Shown here one piece after another: positions 18,911 to 28,953 of a DNA stretch of 64,000 nucleotides. Every line of letters starts with the position of its first letter. Positions within the stretch are counted from its first letter, which is position 1. The DNA comes from Purpureocillium takamizusanense (Eukaryota; Ascomycota; Sordariomycetes; Hypocreales; Ophiocordycipitaceae). Below the pieces are notes generated by a model. The model had not been told where the DNA came from. It worked only from the letters and a program-made list of their open reading frames with translations, and ran no database searches. The stretch covers positions 5,332,001 to 5,396,000 of the forward strand of contig NC_063069.1 of assembly GCF_022605165.1 (NCBI RefSeq). Reading direction: 5' to 3'. Both the position numbers and the translations under genes were made by a program.

Positions 18911-21900
18911 TCACCCCCTCAGCCTTGTCCATGTCGTGTCACGCTGTCTGCCACCCCCAGGGGTGTCGACGCTCTTTTGCCTCGCAGTTCGCTCGCGGCG
19001 CTCCAACGACGACCGGTACGACGCGGCAAACTCGCCATTCGCGGCCATCAAGTCGCGTGGCGTGCCGTATTCCTTGAGCTTCCCGCCGTCGAGCACTGCC
19101 ACCTTGTCGTACCTGATAACGTGTTCGAGACGGTGCATGACGGCAAGCACGGTGCAGTGCTGAAGTTCAGAGGAGTCGATGATGTCCTCTATAAGGCGCT
19201 CGGCATCTTCATCCACGCTGTGCAACCGTCAGCATCACGGGTTCCTACGCTGTTCTGCGCCACCAAGCGGCATGGGCTACGCACTTGCTGGTGGCTTCAT
19301 CCAGGAGGAGGATCGGACACTCCCTCGCCAGAGCGCGGGCGAAGCAAAGTAGCTGCCGTTGTCCTGCTGACCACGCGGCCGCATCCATCGCCACGTCGAG
19401 GCCGCCCTTTGCTTGGACGAGATCCCACATGCGCACTTTTCGGAGCGCATCTGTTACTTGTGCGTCGGAGAGCTCGCCCGACGGGTCGACGTTGGAACGA
19501 ATCGTCGCTGGAAATAAGAACGGCTCCTGCGGGACCACGCTGATCTGCGATCGCAAGGCATATGGGGGCATCTCCGACACGTTCATGTTGCCGATGCGAA
19601 TACTTCCCCGTTCTATCTCCATCATCCCCAGGATGGTGAGTAGCAGCGAGCTCTTACCGCTCCCTGTGCGGCCGCATATCGCGACATGCTCTCCGCGACC
19701 GATCGAAAAGGATATGTCCTCCAGCGTCGGCTTTTCGTCCAGCCTTTGATAAGCATCAGTGGTGCTGTCGGCGGCCAACGCAGAGCATCACTTACCCATA
19801 TGAGGCAACCAGTTTCGATATCTCAATGTCCCCCGTCTCTGGCCACCCGAGAGGCAGCGACACCCTACCCCCACCAGTATTCTCCGGACACACGTCGTCC
19901 ACGAAGCGCTTCACCCTCGACACCGCCCCGATGCTCGACTCCAGGCCGGTCCACGAGTGCACCAAGCGCGCCAGCGTCTCGCTGAAGCCTACAACCGTGA
20001 CCAGGCTCACGCCGACGCTGCCTGCGCTGAACTCGTCCCCCAAAATGACCACCGTTGCAACCAGGCCGGCCGCGACGGCCGCGACTGTGCAGTCGAGAAC
20101 GAAGCCGAGCAAGTGCTGCATGCAGCTCTGTATGTACGTCGGTCTGAGAGAGGCATCGATGACGGAGTACTGCCGCCGCAGGTATTCCCGCTGCCATCGG
20201 AACGCGCGTATCGTTACCGCCCCGTCCACTGTCTCGGTAAAGCGGGTGTACAGGGGAGCTTGAGCCTCGATACCCAGCAGCCGCACCTGGCGTGATGTCT
20301 TGAGGTAGACGCTCTGTATGAGATACAAGACGCCGCATAAAATTGGCAAGAGTATTCCGAAATACTGCGAGAACACCGCGATGAGCATTATTTTCCCGAT
20401 GCAAGCAAAGATAGCTGGGACTTGTCAGCATCGCGCCATTACATGTGCTCAAGCTCGAGCCAAAACCAGGGATCGGTTACAAGAGACGCAGTTGACCATG
20501 GCTGACGGAAGCTCCATGTCGATGAGCTCCATGTCCTTGCTGAATCTGTTCCCGGCGTTAGAGACTCTCAGCATGCTTGCTATCGATGCCAACATGAAAC
20601 ATACCTGTTCAAGAGCGTCCCCGAGTCCACCGTCGATAGGAACCGAAAGGATGCTCTGCGCAGATCATGAGCTCTTGCTCCCGGTGCCGGAAATATCGCT
20701 CTTACCCAACCGTTGTTTGCAAGACGTCTGCATGGAGTTTCATCGCCGAGTTGGATATGATGTGAATAAACGCAAACCTGAGGCGCATCGGTGTCAGCAA
20801 CTTAGGCTGGACGGGGGCGTCTGCTGTCTGGTGGCTGCGACTGACCATGCAGTCGCGCATGCGCTCATGCTTCCCGCAATACCGAGCATTGCGTACACGC
20901 CCAGGTACACGCCGACTTTTTGATTCGCTTGCTCTGCGTTGGCCGCGGACCACCATTTGATCCATATCGCTGTGAGTCGTAAGCAACATTGATGCATGTG
21001 TCGAGAGGGAACCGACACCGGCTTAAGCGGCCACGCCCTTACCAGAGAACTCGTTGCAGAATGTCCACAAAATCATGAACAAGACGAACATGCAAACTGC
21101 CGTGTGGCCAGAGCTGTTGAAGTAGTATCTGTACACTCCTTTGTCTCCATGCTCGCGGCTGCCGTCGTAGAGGTCCCTATCGAGTAAATCCTGCTTTACG
21201 GGTGACACATGGCCATTTGCGTTAACCCCGTCCTCTTCTCCATCTTCGGACGAGTCGTGTTCACACTCTCTATGCCCCTCTTCTGGTACCTCTGTTTGTT
21301 CAACAAGCTTGTATGTTGCGAGGCACTCGTCATCGTTTTCGGCATGTATCAGATGCCCGTCTTTGAGGACCTTGATGGTATCCGACAAAGCCATGACGTT
21401 CCCTACATCGCGTTCTCAGCCTCGATCATTCAAAAACATCAGTGCGTACTCACTATTATTCGTTACTAGCACCACTGTCGCATGTATCTTTCGAAGTAGC
21501 CCTTCCGGCCCAAGGAGTCTCCGCGCAACCAGTCTGCTTGTGCGAGCGTCCATACCGCTGAATACGTCGTCCAAGAGAAGCAGCGGCTGTCTGGAGTACA
21601 CAGCCCGTGCCAATGCCTGTCAATAAGCGTCAGAAAACTCTCAAGCATAGGGACGTGGCAAACTGCGACACGTGGGCTTTGCACATACAACTCGCTGTTT
21701 CTGCCCGCCACTGAGGTTATGGCCTTTGCTGCCTACGGTTGTGAAGTCGCGTTGGCTGAGCTGATTCAGGTCAGCATCCAGACAGCAGCTTCTAACGACC
21801 GTATGGAACCAGGGCTCATCGTATGGAAACGCCCCAATGATGTTCTGTCTGATGGTTCCGTTCTCCAACCAAGGCTCCTGAGAGCAGTACGCCGCGCCGC

Positions 21901-24265
21901 CGTTTCGAGCCAAGGGATTGTCAGCTGGCCCAGATGTGGCGGACTGGCCTTCGCTCAGCTCGCCCAGCAAGCTCTGTATCAAGGCCGACTTTCCGCTTCC
22001 GACCGAGCCCATTAAGGCCGTTATAGTCCCCGGCATAAGTGTCAACGAGACGTCTTTCAGCACTGCCTTGCCACCCCGTCGCCAGGCGAAGTTGCGTTGC
22101 CCCCTAGCGCCAGGTTCATCGTAGTAATGGCCAGAATCGCTGTTCATGGACGGCTCATCCGTGTCAGCGGCTTTCCCGCCGTAGTTGCAGTACTCTTGTA
22201 TGCGATCAAAGCTGCTGATGCACTGAATCACAATCGGCAGCCCCTGGACGAACATGACGACAGGAGCCGTGAGAAGAGATATCAGCGCAATCGACGTAAA
22301 TGCCTTTTCCGCCAACAGCGATTCGTTCCTCCAGAACAGCGCTATAATGACGTACGCGGCAAAGGTCAAGACTGGGGCGAGATTCAGCGGTGTGATTGCT
22401 ACATGTTCCTGAAGTCAGAAAACAGGTCCACGGATCCCGGTATATCAGGGCCTGGGGTGGGGTGATCCAGAACGTACAAAGGAGAAGTGTCGTCACCAGA
22501 AGCTTTCTGAAATCGCGCGACGTGTCGACTTCCTCTTTCCGCAGGCCTTGGATTGTTTTCTGCATGACATCTGCCAAGTTGAGCATCTTGACGGCCTTGA
22601 TGTCTCCGAGAAAGGCCGTAATGGCTTGTAGGCGCTTCTCGACCACTTCAACCCAGCGACGTTGGGCCTCCTTTGCCTGCAATGAGAGCCGGGACGTCGC
22701 GGTAACAAACACTGTGCTTAACAGTGAGCGCCCTCCCCCTTATGTTGTACGTACGAGCAACTCGGACAGACGGCGTCCGATACGTACCCAGGATGAGGAC
22801 AATGGGAGCAATGCACGCCAGATACAGCTGCCGCCCCAGAAGCCAGCTCGCGATGCCGACGTCAAGAATCGAGGCCCACACTTCGTGTACGAACTGCATG
22901 CCCATGGCTATGCGCTCGATGTCCGTACCCATGAGCGTCACCGCCGTGATGTCGCCCCTATCTGCCACACGGAGCTCCAGCGTCCTCTCGTAAACCAGTG
23001 CCACGAGGCTCCCTCGCATTCTGGTCCTGAAGCGAGCGTGCTGGTATCTATACGCAGAGTTGCTGACCTGCAGCAGCACAGACAACGAGATCATCAATCA
23101 AGGGATCCGACTGGGGCGGCTCATAGCCGGGCAGTAGCAGGTGGGTGGGCAGGCACCACATACCGCAATCCCGAGGTAGACGACCGCCCAGCCGACAACG
23201 AGTGCCTTGCCAACGTGCTTATCCGGCCGGGACGTGTCCACGTATTGTATCGTGGCCGCGATGAGAAACGGCTGCGCAAAGGTAAAAGCCGTTAGACTCA
23301 GGCGCGGAACGACCGCCGAGAGGAACGACCATCTATGGCTGGCGAAGCTTGCGCGCAACAGACTGTCTCGTCGCCGATGATCCGCTAGCCAGAGAGATGG
23401 TCGTTAACGCCCATGGATTGTTGTTACAAGTGCTTGCGCGAGACGGTGCCTTACTTACCCTTGCTCCATGCCGCATCAAGCTGTTCGTGGGTCGCCCTGC
23501 TACTCAGTCCCGCGTCCAGCGGCGGCAAGTCATCTGCCGAGAGGACCGTGGCATAGCCCAGCCGGAACGTGGACAACAGCCAGACAAACGCCGTCCTGTT
23601 CCAAAAGCCCGCGTGCTCCTCCGGTGAGCGTATAGACCCCTTAGCCGCCTTGGAGTGCCCAAGGTCGGAAACGTCAACAAGAAACAGCACTGCAGTCAGG
23701 GAGAGAACGACAGTCCCAGCAGCGGCCACGTCCGTGCTGGAACCCGCCAAGCACAGTGTCCGCACTCGCAGAGCCCAGGTCAGAGTCGACGACGCTAGAA
23801 TCAAGCTCAGTGCTGAGGAGCCCCGTAGCGATCTCTGATGATCAGCCATGCTCACGATCGAGGCACAGGTGACGGCCAAGCAACCGAAGACATCGGCTAC
23901 CAGCGACGCAGGCGCCACAAGTCCCCTGCCTCGGACTCGCAGGACAAGAAACGCAAGCTGCGCGCCGAGGAGGCTTACAAAAGCCGCCTCAACAACCAAT
24001 ATCCGTCAGCATGTTGTTCAACACCAGGTGATGGCTTCATGTTGGTGGGACAAACCGCTTTTACCATGACCAACGGGCGCCGCAACGAGAACAAACGTGG
24101 CCGCTGCAATCTCAAAGTAATCGTGGCGATGAAAAGTATCAGGAACAGTCCATTTGGCACGCACGCCAGGACTACCTCTTCGAACTGCATCGTAAAGTCG
24201 AGTCGCCGACACCTGGGGTCGACCCGGGGACCGAACGTCTGGTCACTTGCAGGTGGGCACTCCAT
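18911..24265 (-). CDS. ABCC/MRP-type ABC transporter, full length (1467 aa, 15 exons)
   Basis: Exons, 5' to 3': 24056-24265, 23459-23987, 23164-23384, 22788-23067, 22478-22711, 21689-22398, 21454-21616, 21043-21402, 20846-20969, 20706-20777, 20605-20655, 20481-20545, 19796-20414, 19285-19743 and 18911-19217. Introns are 50-96 nt and the sum is exactly 1468 codons, so the gene looks intact. The layout is TMD0-TMD1-NBD1-TMD2-NBD2. NBD1 has Walker A GSVGSGKS, signature LSGGQKQR and Walker B LLLLDDVFSG; NBD2 has Walker A GRTGSGKS, signature SAGQRQL and Walker B LLLDEATS. NBD1 thus carries Asp where the catalytic Glu usually sits, as in many ABCC proteins. The start MECPPASDQTFGPRV is family-typical. 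It probably exports conjugates, drugs or a metabolite. The exon 12/13 junction (GTAACC donor) is the least certain. The acyltransferase gene lies 422 bp upstream on the same strand. Confidence 0.93.
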
Positions 24266-24687
24266 GACGGCGACATAAAGAAACCTTTCTGCCTCTTGTA
24301 CTATTTCTATCGCTCAATTGCCTTGCGAAAAACGCCTCCATTATATACAGCTTTGGTTTTGCGTCTTGTTATTGCGACGACGTTCCGTTGCCTGATGACG
24401 CAAATCCTCGACACGAACCGGCGTTCCCCCTTTCAAGTTAATGGAAACCCAGACAAACGGCACGAGATGCAGAACTACTGCCAGGCGTCAGCATGGCGCG
24501 TACATGCAAAAACGGCCGAGGGGCTTTCCCCCACCCATGTTGTGACAAACATAATAGGCGCGTCAGCCGCTATCCTGCCTGATCAGCCAGCTCCCATGGT
24601 TCCGCGACATGGAACGCATGCGCAAGACATGGTCCAATGCAATGTCACAGCGGCCCCCTGGCCGATCGCATGTGTAAAGTCGGTCAA
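24266..24687. promoter_or_regulatory. ABC transporter promoter region
   Basis: 422 bp between the acyltransferase stop and the ABC transporter start, both on the minus strand. A TATA-like word (TGTATATAA on the minus strand, bases 24341-24349) lies about 75 nt upstream of the ATG, a plausible core-promoter position. No specific operator is recognised. Confidence 0.4.
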
Positions 24688-26475
24688 CTACTCCATGACC
24701 TCGTCCACCCACGCCCTCCAGTTGTCGTCTTTGCAAAGCCGCTCCATCGACGGCACATCCAGCGTCACCAACACCTCGTACACGCCGCTATCCTTGCGGC
24801 CGGGCATGATGACTCCGGCGCCCATGTTCCACGCCACCTGGGCCCTGCGTACCGCGTCCGGGTATACGCCATCGCCGCCGCCGCCGGTGCCCGCCTCCGT
24901 CCCCGGGATCCCCCAGACCGTGTCCGCGCCGAATCGCCGCCACGAGTTGAAGATGAAGTCGCGCGGGTCCGCCGCATCCAGCCGGACCCCGATCACGCGA
25001 GGGTCCGGCGCCGCGCGAAACATGGCCGTCCGGGTGGCGACGAAACCGTCGTCGATGCTGGCGAGGGCCGTCTCGATGCAGTGCACGATGGCGCCCAACG
25101 GGTTTCCCGCGGCTGCCAACTTGACGGCGGCAGCATCATCAGGAGAGGACCGCGCCGCGTCTGACAGGACACGCAAGCCGACGTTCGCCTCGGGCATCGC
25201 CACGGCGTTGCCCGCGTACGTCTTGGACACCTCTGGAAAGGCACGACTCGCCCACGTCGCCGGCATGAGCATGCGGCAAGGGACCCCGCCGTTCACGTCT
25301 GTTGTTGTTGTTGTTGTTGTTGTTGTTCTCTCACGCTTATTTGCGCGAAGCACTTTGAATTTCCGCGCGACTCCGAAGCGGGTAGCGGTTGAAAAGGCCC
25401 AGGTCAGCGCGGCAAGGCAAGCGTACGTAGATGGATATCGGCTTTCGGCATCAACGAAACGTGTCGACCGCCATTGCCGCGCCACTCTCTTGATGACGTC
25501 GATCTTTGCGTGGCTAAACCTGAATATCCTTCCTGTCTTTTGGATCGTCTTTGTGGGAGGGCTCGGTATCAACGGAGATGTTGGCCCGTTTAGGTTGGGC
25601 AGGGTCCCATATTCGGGGCAGCGGCTCATCAGGCCATCGAAGGGGGCCGTTTGTAGGAGCCGCGCCGTCGTTTCCTCCGGTAGGTCTGTGTATATATCCA
25701 TCGGCACGTCACGGACAGGAGCCAAGTTGGAGCCCCTGAGCCCATTAGACCTGTCATGCCCCGACACGCGGCGCGTGCAGTCGGCAAAGACGGAGAGAAA
25801 GTTGGTCATTCCCATGCCATCCGTGATAGAATGATGCAAGTAGACGCACAGGAGCAAACCGCCCTCAATCACCCGCGCGTGAATCTCCAGTACGGGTATA
25901 CCTGGACCGCCTTCAAGTAGCCTATAGGGCACGGTAAACGACGGGTCAACAAAGGCTTTGGCCGGAAACCCTGCCATCTTGAGTTGCTGATAGGTCCATC
26001 CAAAGAGCGTCCGTTGGTCCATGACTCTGAGGGACACCTGGTCCGCACTGGTCCTGCCGATGGACACCTTGCCGGCGCTCCCAGGCTCGAGAAAGACCCG
26101 GGCCGCATAGTCCGGGAAGCGTTTCGAGGCCATGGCCAGAGCAGAAGCGAGATGCAACCGTAGCATTTCAACGCCAAGACTGTCGGCGCCTCCACAAAAG
26201 GGGAAACAGAAGACCTGCCGCACGTATGAGCGCATGGCGGCCTGGTTCCAGCTATCGAGCTGCCGCGTGCCGTAGTCCGAGGCCTCGGCAGGCCGGGTCA
26301 CGTTCGTCATTGTGCAAACCTGCGGGTCGCTTTCCGACGGTGATGGCGGCGGTGGTGAAGGAAGCGGCAATGCAAGACTGCCTCCAGGATGACGCTTCAG
26401 CCTAAATACCTGACTGACGTACTGTACCACGTCCAAACCCAGGCTGTGAATCGAACGAAATCCTTGACCGGTCAT
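24688..26475 (-). CDS. BAHD/trichothecene 3-O-acetyltransferase-like acyltransferase (595 aa)
   Basis: A single-exon member of the transferase family (PF02458-type), which moves acyl groups from CoA to hydroxyls or amines of secondary metabolites. The catalytic motif HxxxD is present as HHSITDG with His215 and Asp219. The second family landmark, normally DFGWG, is approximated by FNSWRRFGADTVWGIPG near the C-terminus. The N-terminal part (DSWNQAAMRSYVRQVFCFPF) resembles the start of TRI101-like enzymes, and the ~55 residues before MTNVTR are proline/serine-rich, so translation could begin at that later Met. A run of nine threonines from a GTT repeat (25303-25329) sits between the two half-domains, probably in a loop. 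Paired in tandem with the ABC exporter just downstream, it may act in acylation-plus-export detoxification (inference). Confidence 0.87.
   Translation of the reverse strand: MTGQGFRSIHSLGLDVVQYVSQVFRLKRHPGGSLALPLPSPPPPSPSESDPQVCTMTNVTRPAEASDYGTRQLDSWNQAAMRSYVRQVFCFPFCGGADSLGVEMLRLHLASALAMASKRFPDYAARVFLEPGSAGKVSIGRTSADQVSLRVMDQRTLFGWTYQQLKMAGFPAKAFVDPSFTVPYRLLEGGPGIPVLEIHARVIEGGLLLCVYLHHSITDGMGMTNFLSVFADCTRRVSGHDRSNGLRGSNLAPVRDVPMDIYTDLPEETTARLLQTAPFDGLMSRCPEYGTLPNLNGPTSPLIPSPPTKTIQKTGRIFRFSHAKIDVIKRVARQWRSTRFVDAESRYPSTYACLAALTWAFSTATRFGVARKFKVLRANKRERTTTTTTTTTDVNGGVPCRMLMPATWASRAFPEVSKTYAGNAVAMPEANVGLRVLSDAARSSPDDAAAVKLAAAGNPLGAIVHCIETALASIDDGFVATRTAMFRAAPDPRVIGVRLDAADPRDFIFNSWRRFGADTVWGIPGTEAGTGGGGDGVYPDAVRRAQVAWNMGAGVIMPGRKDSGVYEVLVTLDVPSMERLCKDDNWRAWVDEVME
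25303..25329. repeat. GTT trinucleotide tract coding for polythreonine
   Basis: About nine GTT units on the plus strand (AAC/ACA on the coding strand), giving nine Thr in the acyltransferase. Confidence 0.85.
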
Positions 26476-27383
26476 TACACAGAAGGGCCCCGTGCGTCGT
26501 CGTCTCTTCGTCAGCCGTCAAGCGCGGTTTCTGCTGCCGTGACTCGATCGCACAAGAGCTGCGGCCGGCCCAAGATGAAAGGGAGAAAAAGGACAAAAAG
26601 CTCCGTCACTCGCGAAAGCGGCTCAACCGGCGCATGCGCCCGAGCTCTCGCAAAGACAAGGCCTCACCTCAACTGTGGAGGCGGCGCCGGCGAGGACGGT
26701 CTCGGTTTATGTCAGACCTCGCAGTACGTACCAGACAGACCAGACCCGGGCCCGTCTGCTCTTCTATCTAGCCAACCCCATGACAGGCAGCGTGGACCCT
26801 GCTTTCGTGTATGTAAGTCACTTAGTATGTAATGTATGCATGCGCGGCCCGTCGAGCTGGGCCGGACCGCCCTTCCGCTTTCCGCTGCGGCAGGGGTCTG
26901 GGATGGAGAAAGCTGGGGGAAAGGGCCCGTCAGGCCAGGAAGGGAGGCAGAGGCAGGAAATAGGAAAAAAAAGAAAAAAGAAGGGAAGACGGGGCCCCCC
27001 CTCCCCAGTCTTGGAGGGGCACTGATTGAGGATGCTTGTCAAGCTGGTGGTTACACTGACACGCCGAGATCATTGGCCGAGCCGGCGGTCAGGTCGTCTA
27101 TTCTCACTAGTCGCGCCCTCGGATCGCTCCCCGGGGAGGTAACCTAGAGCTATTGTGTACGGAAAGGACGTAAGGAATGTGTGAATCGGGCCAAGATCTC
27201 GCGTCGCTACGCGGGCCGCCCGGTTATTAGTTGGTTCCGGCACAGCTTCCCCACGGACACACCAGATCCGGCGGGACACATACGAAGTGCATCTGGGCAG
27301 GGGGGGGCCGGCCGTATTACATGTAAACATGAAGGGGGTCCGGCGCTCTAAGTCGACGACCAAACCGTCAGATAGGGCGAAGA

Positions 27384-27500
27384 CGAAGACGACGACGACA
27401 ACGACGACAACAACAACGACAACGGCGACAACGGCAATGGCGACAACGGCAACGGCGACAACGGCAACGGCGACAACGGCAACGGCGTCGACAACAGCAA
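27384..27500. repeat. Acg/aac-rich tandem array, 15-base unit in its core
   Basis: The 5' part is (GAC/AAC)n. The core, from about 27419 to 27488, repeats acaacggcaacggcg about four times with few differences. It is in non-genic DNA. Confidence 0.8.
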
Positions 27501-28233
27501 CAACGGGCGGCCCATGCCCGATACGGATGCACCTGTCGGTTGAAGCATGGGGGCGGGTGGCAGGTTGACGACCGTCTGTCTCGGCGACAGCCGCGGCCCC
27601 CCGGCCCCGAGCGAACAAACAGCCGTTCAACGATGCCGATATGATGCCGACGCAATACTGATCGGCTCGTCCCGTGTCAATCTATTCGCGCGCGCGCCCT
27701 CGCAAAGAAAGAAGGAAGAAATGTCATCATGGCGTAGCGGGATGGGCCACGTCCCTGCTTCCATGTCCTCCTCACGGGCAGGACAACAACCCTGGGGGTT
27801 GCAGATGTCGCGTGTTGGGTGTAGCACAGCGCAGCACAGCACAACCCGTGTTGTTTGCGCACATTCATTTGCCGCCGACCGACGCACCGCTTTCTTTCTT
27901 CCTTGCGGGGGTCGCAGGCTTGCTGCTGGGTTCTCTGCAAGGGGATCCCCGTGAAGTCATGCGGGAACACGGGCCGGCGGGCAAATATGAAGGCTGGGGG
28001 TTGCTGCCTGCCTGCCTGCCCACCCGTCCCGCAGCTGATTATGAAGATAAAGGTGATGAGACGACAACGGCGGCGATGACGATGATGATGCCAAGCCGGC
28101 GCTCGCACAGATCGTCCACTGGCCCAAGGGACAGTCTCCCGCGTAGCGGTCGGTCTCCTCAAGGCCCTTTGCCTGCTGGCGCTCTCCTGTATTTTGGTTC
28201 GAGTCCTACGTACAAAGTACAGTACAGTACATG

Positions 28234-28403
28234 ACTACGAACGTAGTGTTTACGATACAGCAACCAGACCGACCGACCGACCGTCACATACTACGAATGT
28301 AGTCCCTACGACTGGATACAGCAACTACACCGACCGACGGTTACATACAACTCACGTAAGTCTTTGCGATACATACAGCAACCAGACCTACCGACCGTTC
28401 GTT
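28234..28403. repeat. Three-copy diverged minisatellite, unit about 57 bp
   Basis: Units begin at 28234, 28290 and 28347. Each carries GATACAGCAAC or a close variant (GATACATACAGCAAC in unit 3), followed by GACC/CACC-GACCGAC. The first two units open with a short inverted repeat (ACTACG-AA-CGTAGT and ACTAC-GAAT-GTAGT). The array starts about 90 bp downstream of the NAGS-like gene's stop. Confidence 0.75.
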
Positions 28404-28494
28404 CAGCCATCTCCCGTTCGTCGGGGAGGAAACTGGCCCCCCCTTCCGTGCCCCCAAGGTAACGTGGTCACGACTCGCGACCTACAGTATACCC

Positions 28495-28953
28495 TTACCC
28501 CCCACCCCTGACCTCCTCGACGACAGACACCCCCGACGACTCGTCGCCGCTCGTCCAGCGCCACGTCTCGTGCATGCGCAGGCGCCCGTCGGGAAGCACC
28601 TCGGGCCGCGAGACGCACCGCCCCGTCATCAGCTGCCCCTCGCGGTTGACGTGGTGGTAGCGCATGTCGAGCGACTCGCCCTCGCCGTCACCCCGGCCCT
28701 CATCCTCGTCAGCGGCGGCGACTGCTGCTGCAGTGGCGGCGGCTGCGGCTGCTGTCCCCGTCCCCGTCCCCGTCCCCGTCCTCCTCCTCACCACCACGGC
28801 CACGAGGGAGCCGCGCACGACCGAACCCCCCGCGTACTCAGCCCACACAATGTCACCATCTTGGTGGTAGTGAAACGTAGTCTCGGCGCCGACCTCGCCG
28901 TTGGCCGTGTTGGACGTGGAGCGGAACGTCTTGCCGTCGTAGGAGATGGACAT
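28495..28953 (-). CDS. Small conserved protein of the family labelled 'n-acetylglutamate synthase' (152 aa)
   Basis: ATG at 28953. Two blocks match a small, widely distributed beta-rich family of about 110 residues: SYDGKTFRSTSNTANGEVG..ETTFHYHQDGDIVWAEYAGGS at the N-terminus, and LDMRYHHVNREGQLMTG..PEVLPDGRLRMHETWRWTSGD near the C-terminus. Database entries often carry the name n-acetylglutamate synthase, but the protein has no GNAT acetyltransferase fold signs, so the name should not be taken as function; the real role is unknown. Between the two blocks about 35 extra residues (alternating Thr-Gly, then Ala-rich, then Asp/Glu-rich) replace a loop of a few residues. This insert is encoded by a CCCCGT hexamer array. 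No signal peptide. Both conserved halves are in frame, so the gene looks functional. Confidence 0.78.
   Translation of the reverse strand: MSISYDGKTFRSTSNTANGEVGAETTFHYHQDGDIVWAEYAGGSVVRGSLVAVVVRRRTGTGTGTGTAAAAAATAAAVAAADEDEGRGDGEGESLDMRYHHVNREGQLMTGRCVSRPEVLPDGRLRMHETWRWTSGDESSGVSVVEEVRGGG
28755..28782. repeat. CCCCGT hexamer array inside the NAGS-like gene
   Basis: Four to five copies of ccccgt/cccgtc on the plus strand, coding on the minus strand for alternating Thr and Gly. Confidence 0.85.

Larger units (their letters stand above)
26476..28494. other. Gene-free region with tandem repeats
   Basis: 2.0 kb between the acyltransferase start and the stop of the small NAGS-like gene. It contains a purine-rich block (26890-27000), a 15-base tandem array near 27384-27500 and the 57-bp minisatellite at 28234-28403. 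Frames over the arrays are low-complexity and are not accepted as genes. Confidence 0.6.

Noticed and set aside
19744..19795. Alternative acceptor at 19765 in ABC intron 13
   Set aside because: It keeps the frame but would leave a 31-nt intron, too short; the acceptor at 19744 gives 52 nt with a CTGAT branch-like site.
22396..23295. 299-codon plus frame
   Set aside because: Antisense to ABC transporter exons 3-6, which join into a conserved protein.
18911..24265. ABC transporter as a broken pseudogene
   Set aside because: The many short frames suggested decay, but 14 GT..AG introns of 50-96 nt restore one 1467-residue protein with intact motifs.
7148..26475. Full secondary-metabolite gene cluster
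   Set aside because: Regulator, exporter and acyltransferase are present, but no PKS, NRPS, terpene synthase or other core enzyme is seen.
28180..28205. tRNA B-box-like word (GGTTCGAGTCC)
   Set aside because: No matching A box, acceptor stem or cloverleaf could be drawn around it.
27384..28403. CRISPR-like array
   Set aside because: Repeats are short contiguous tandem units without unique spacers, in a eukaryotic context.
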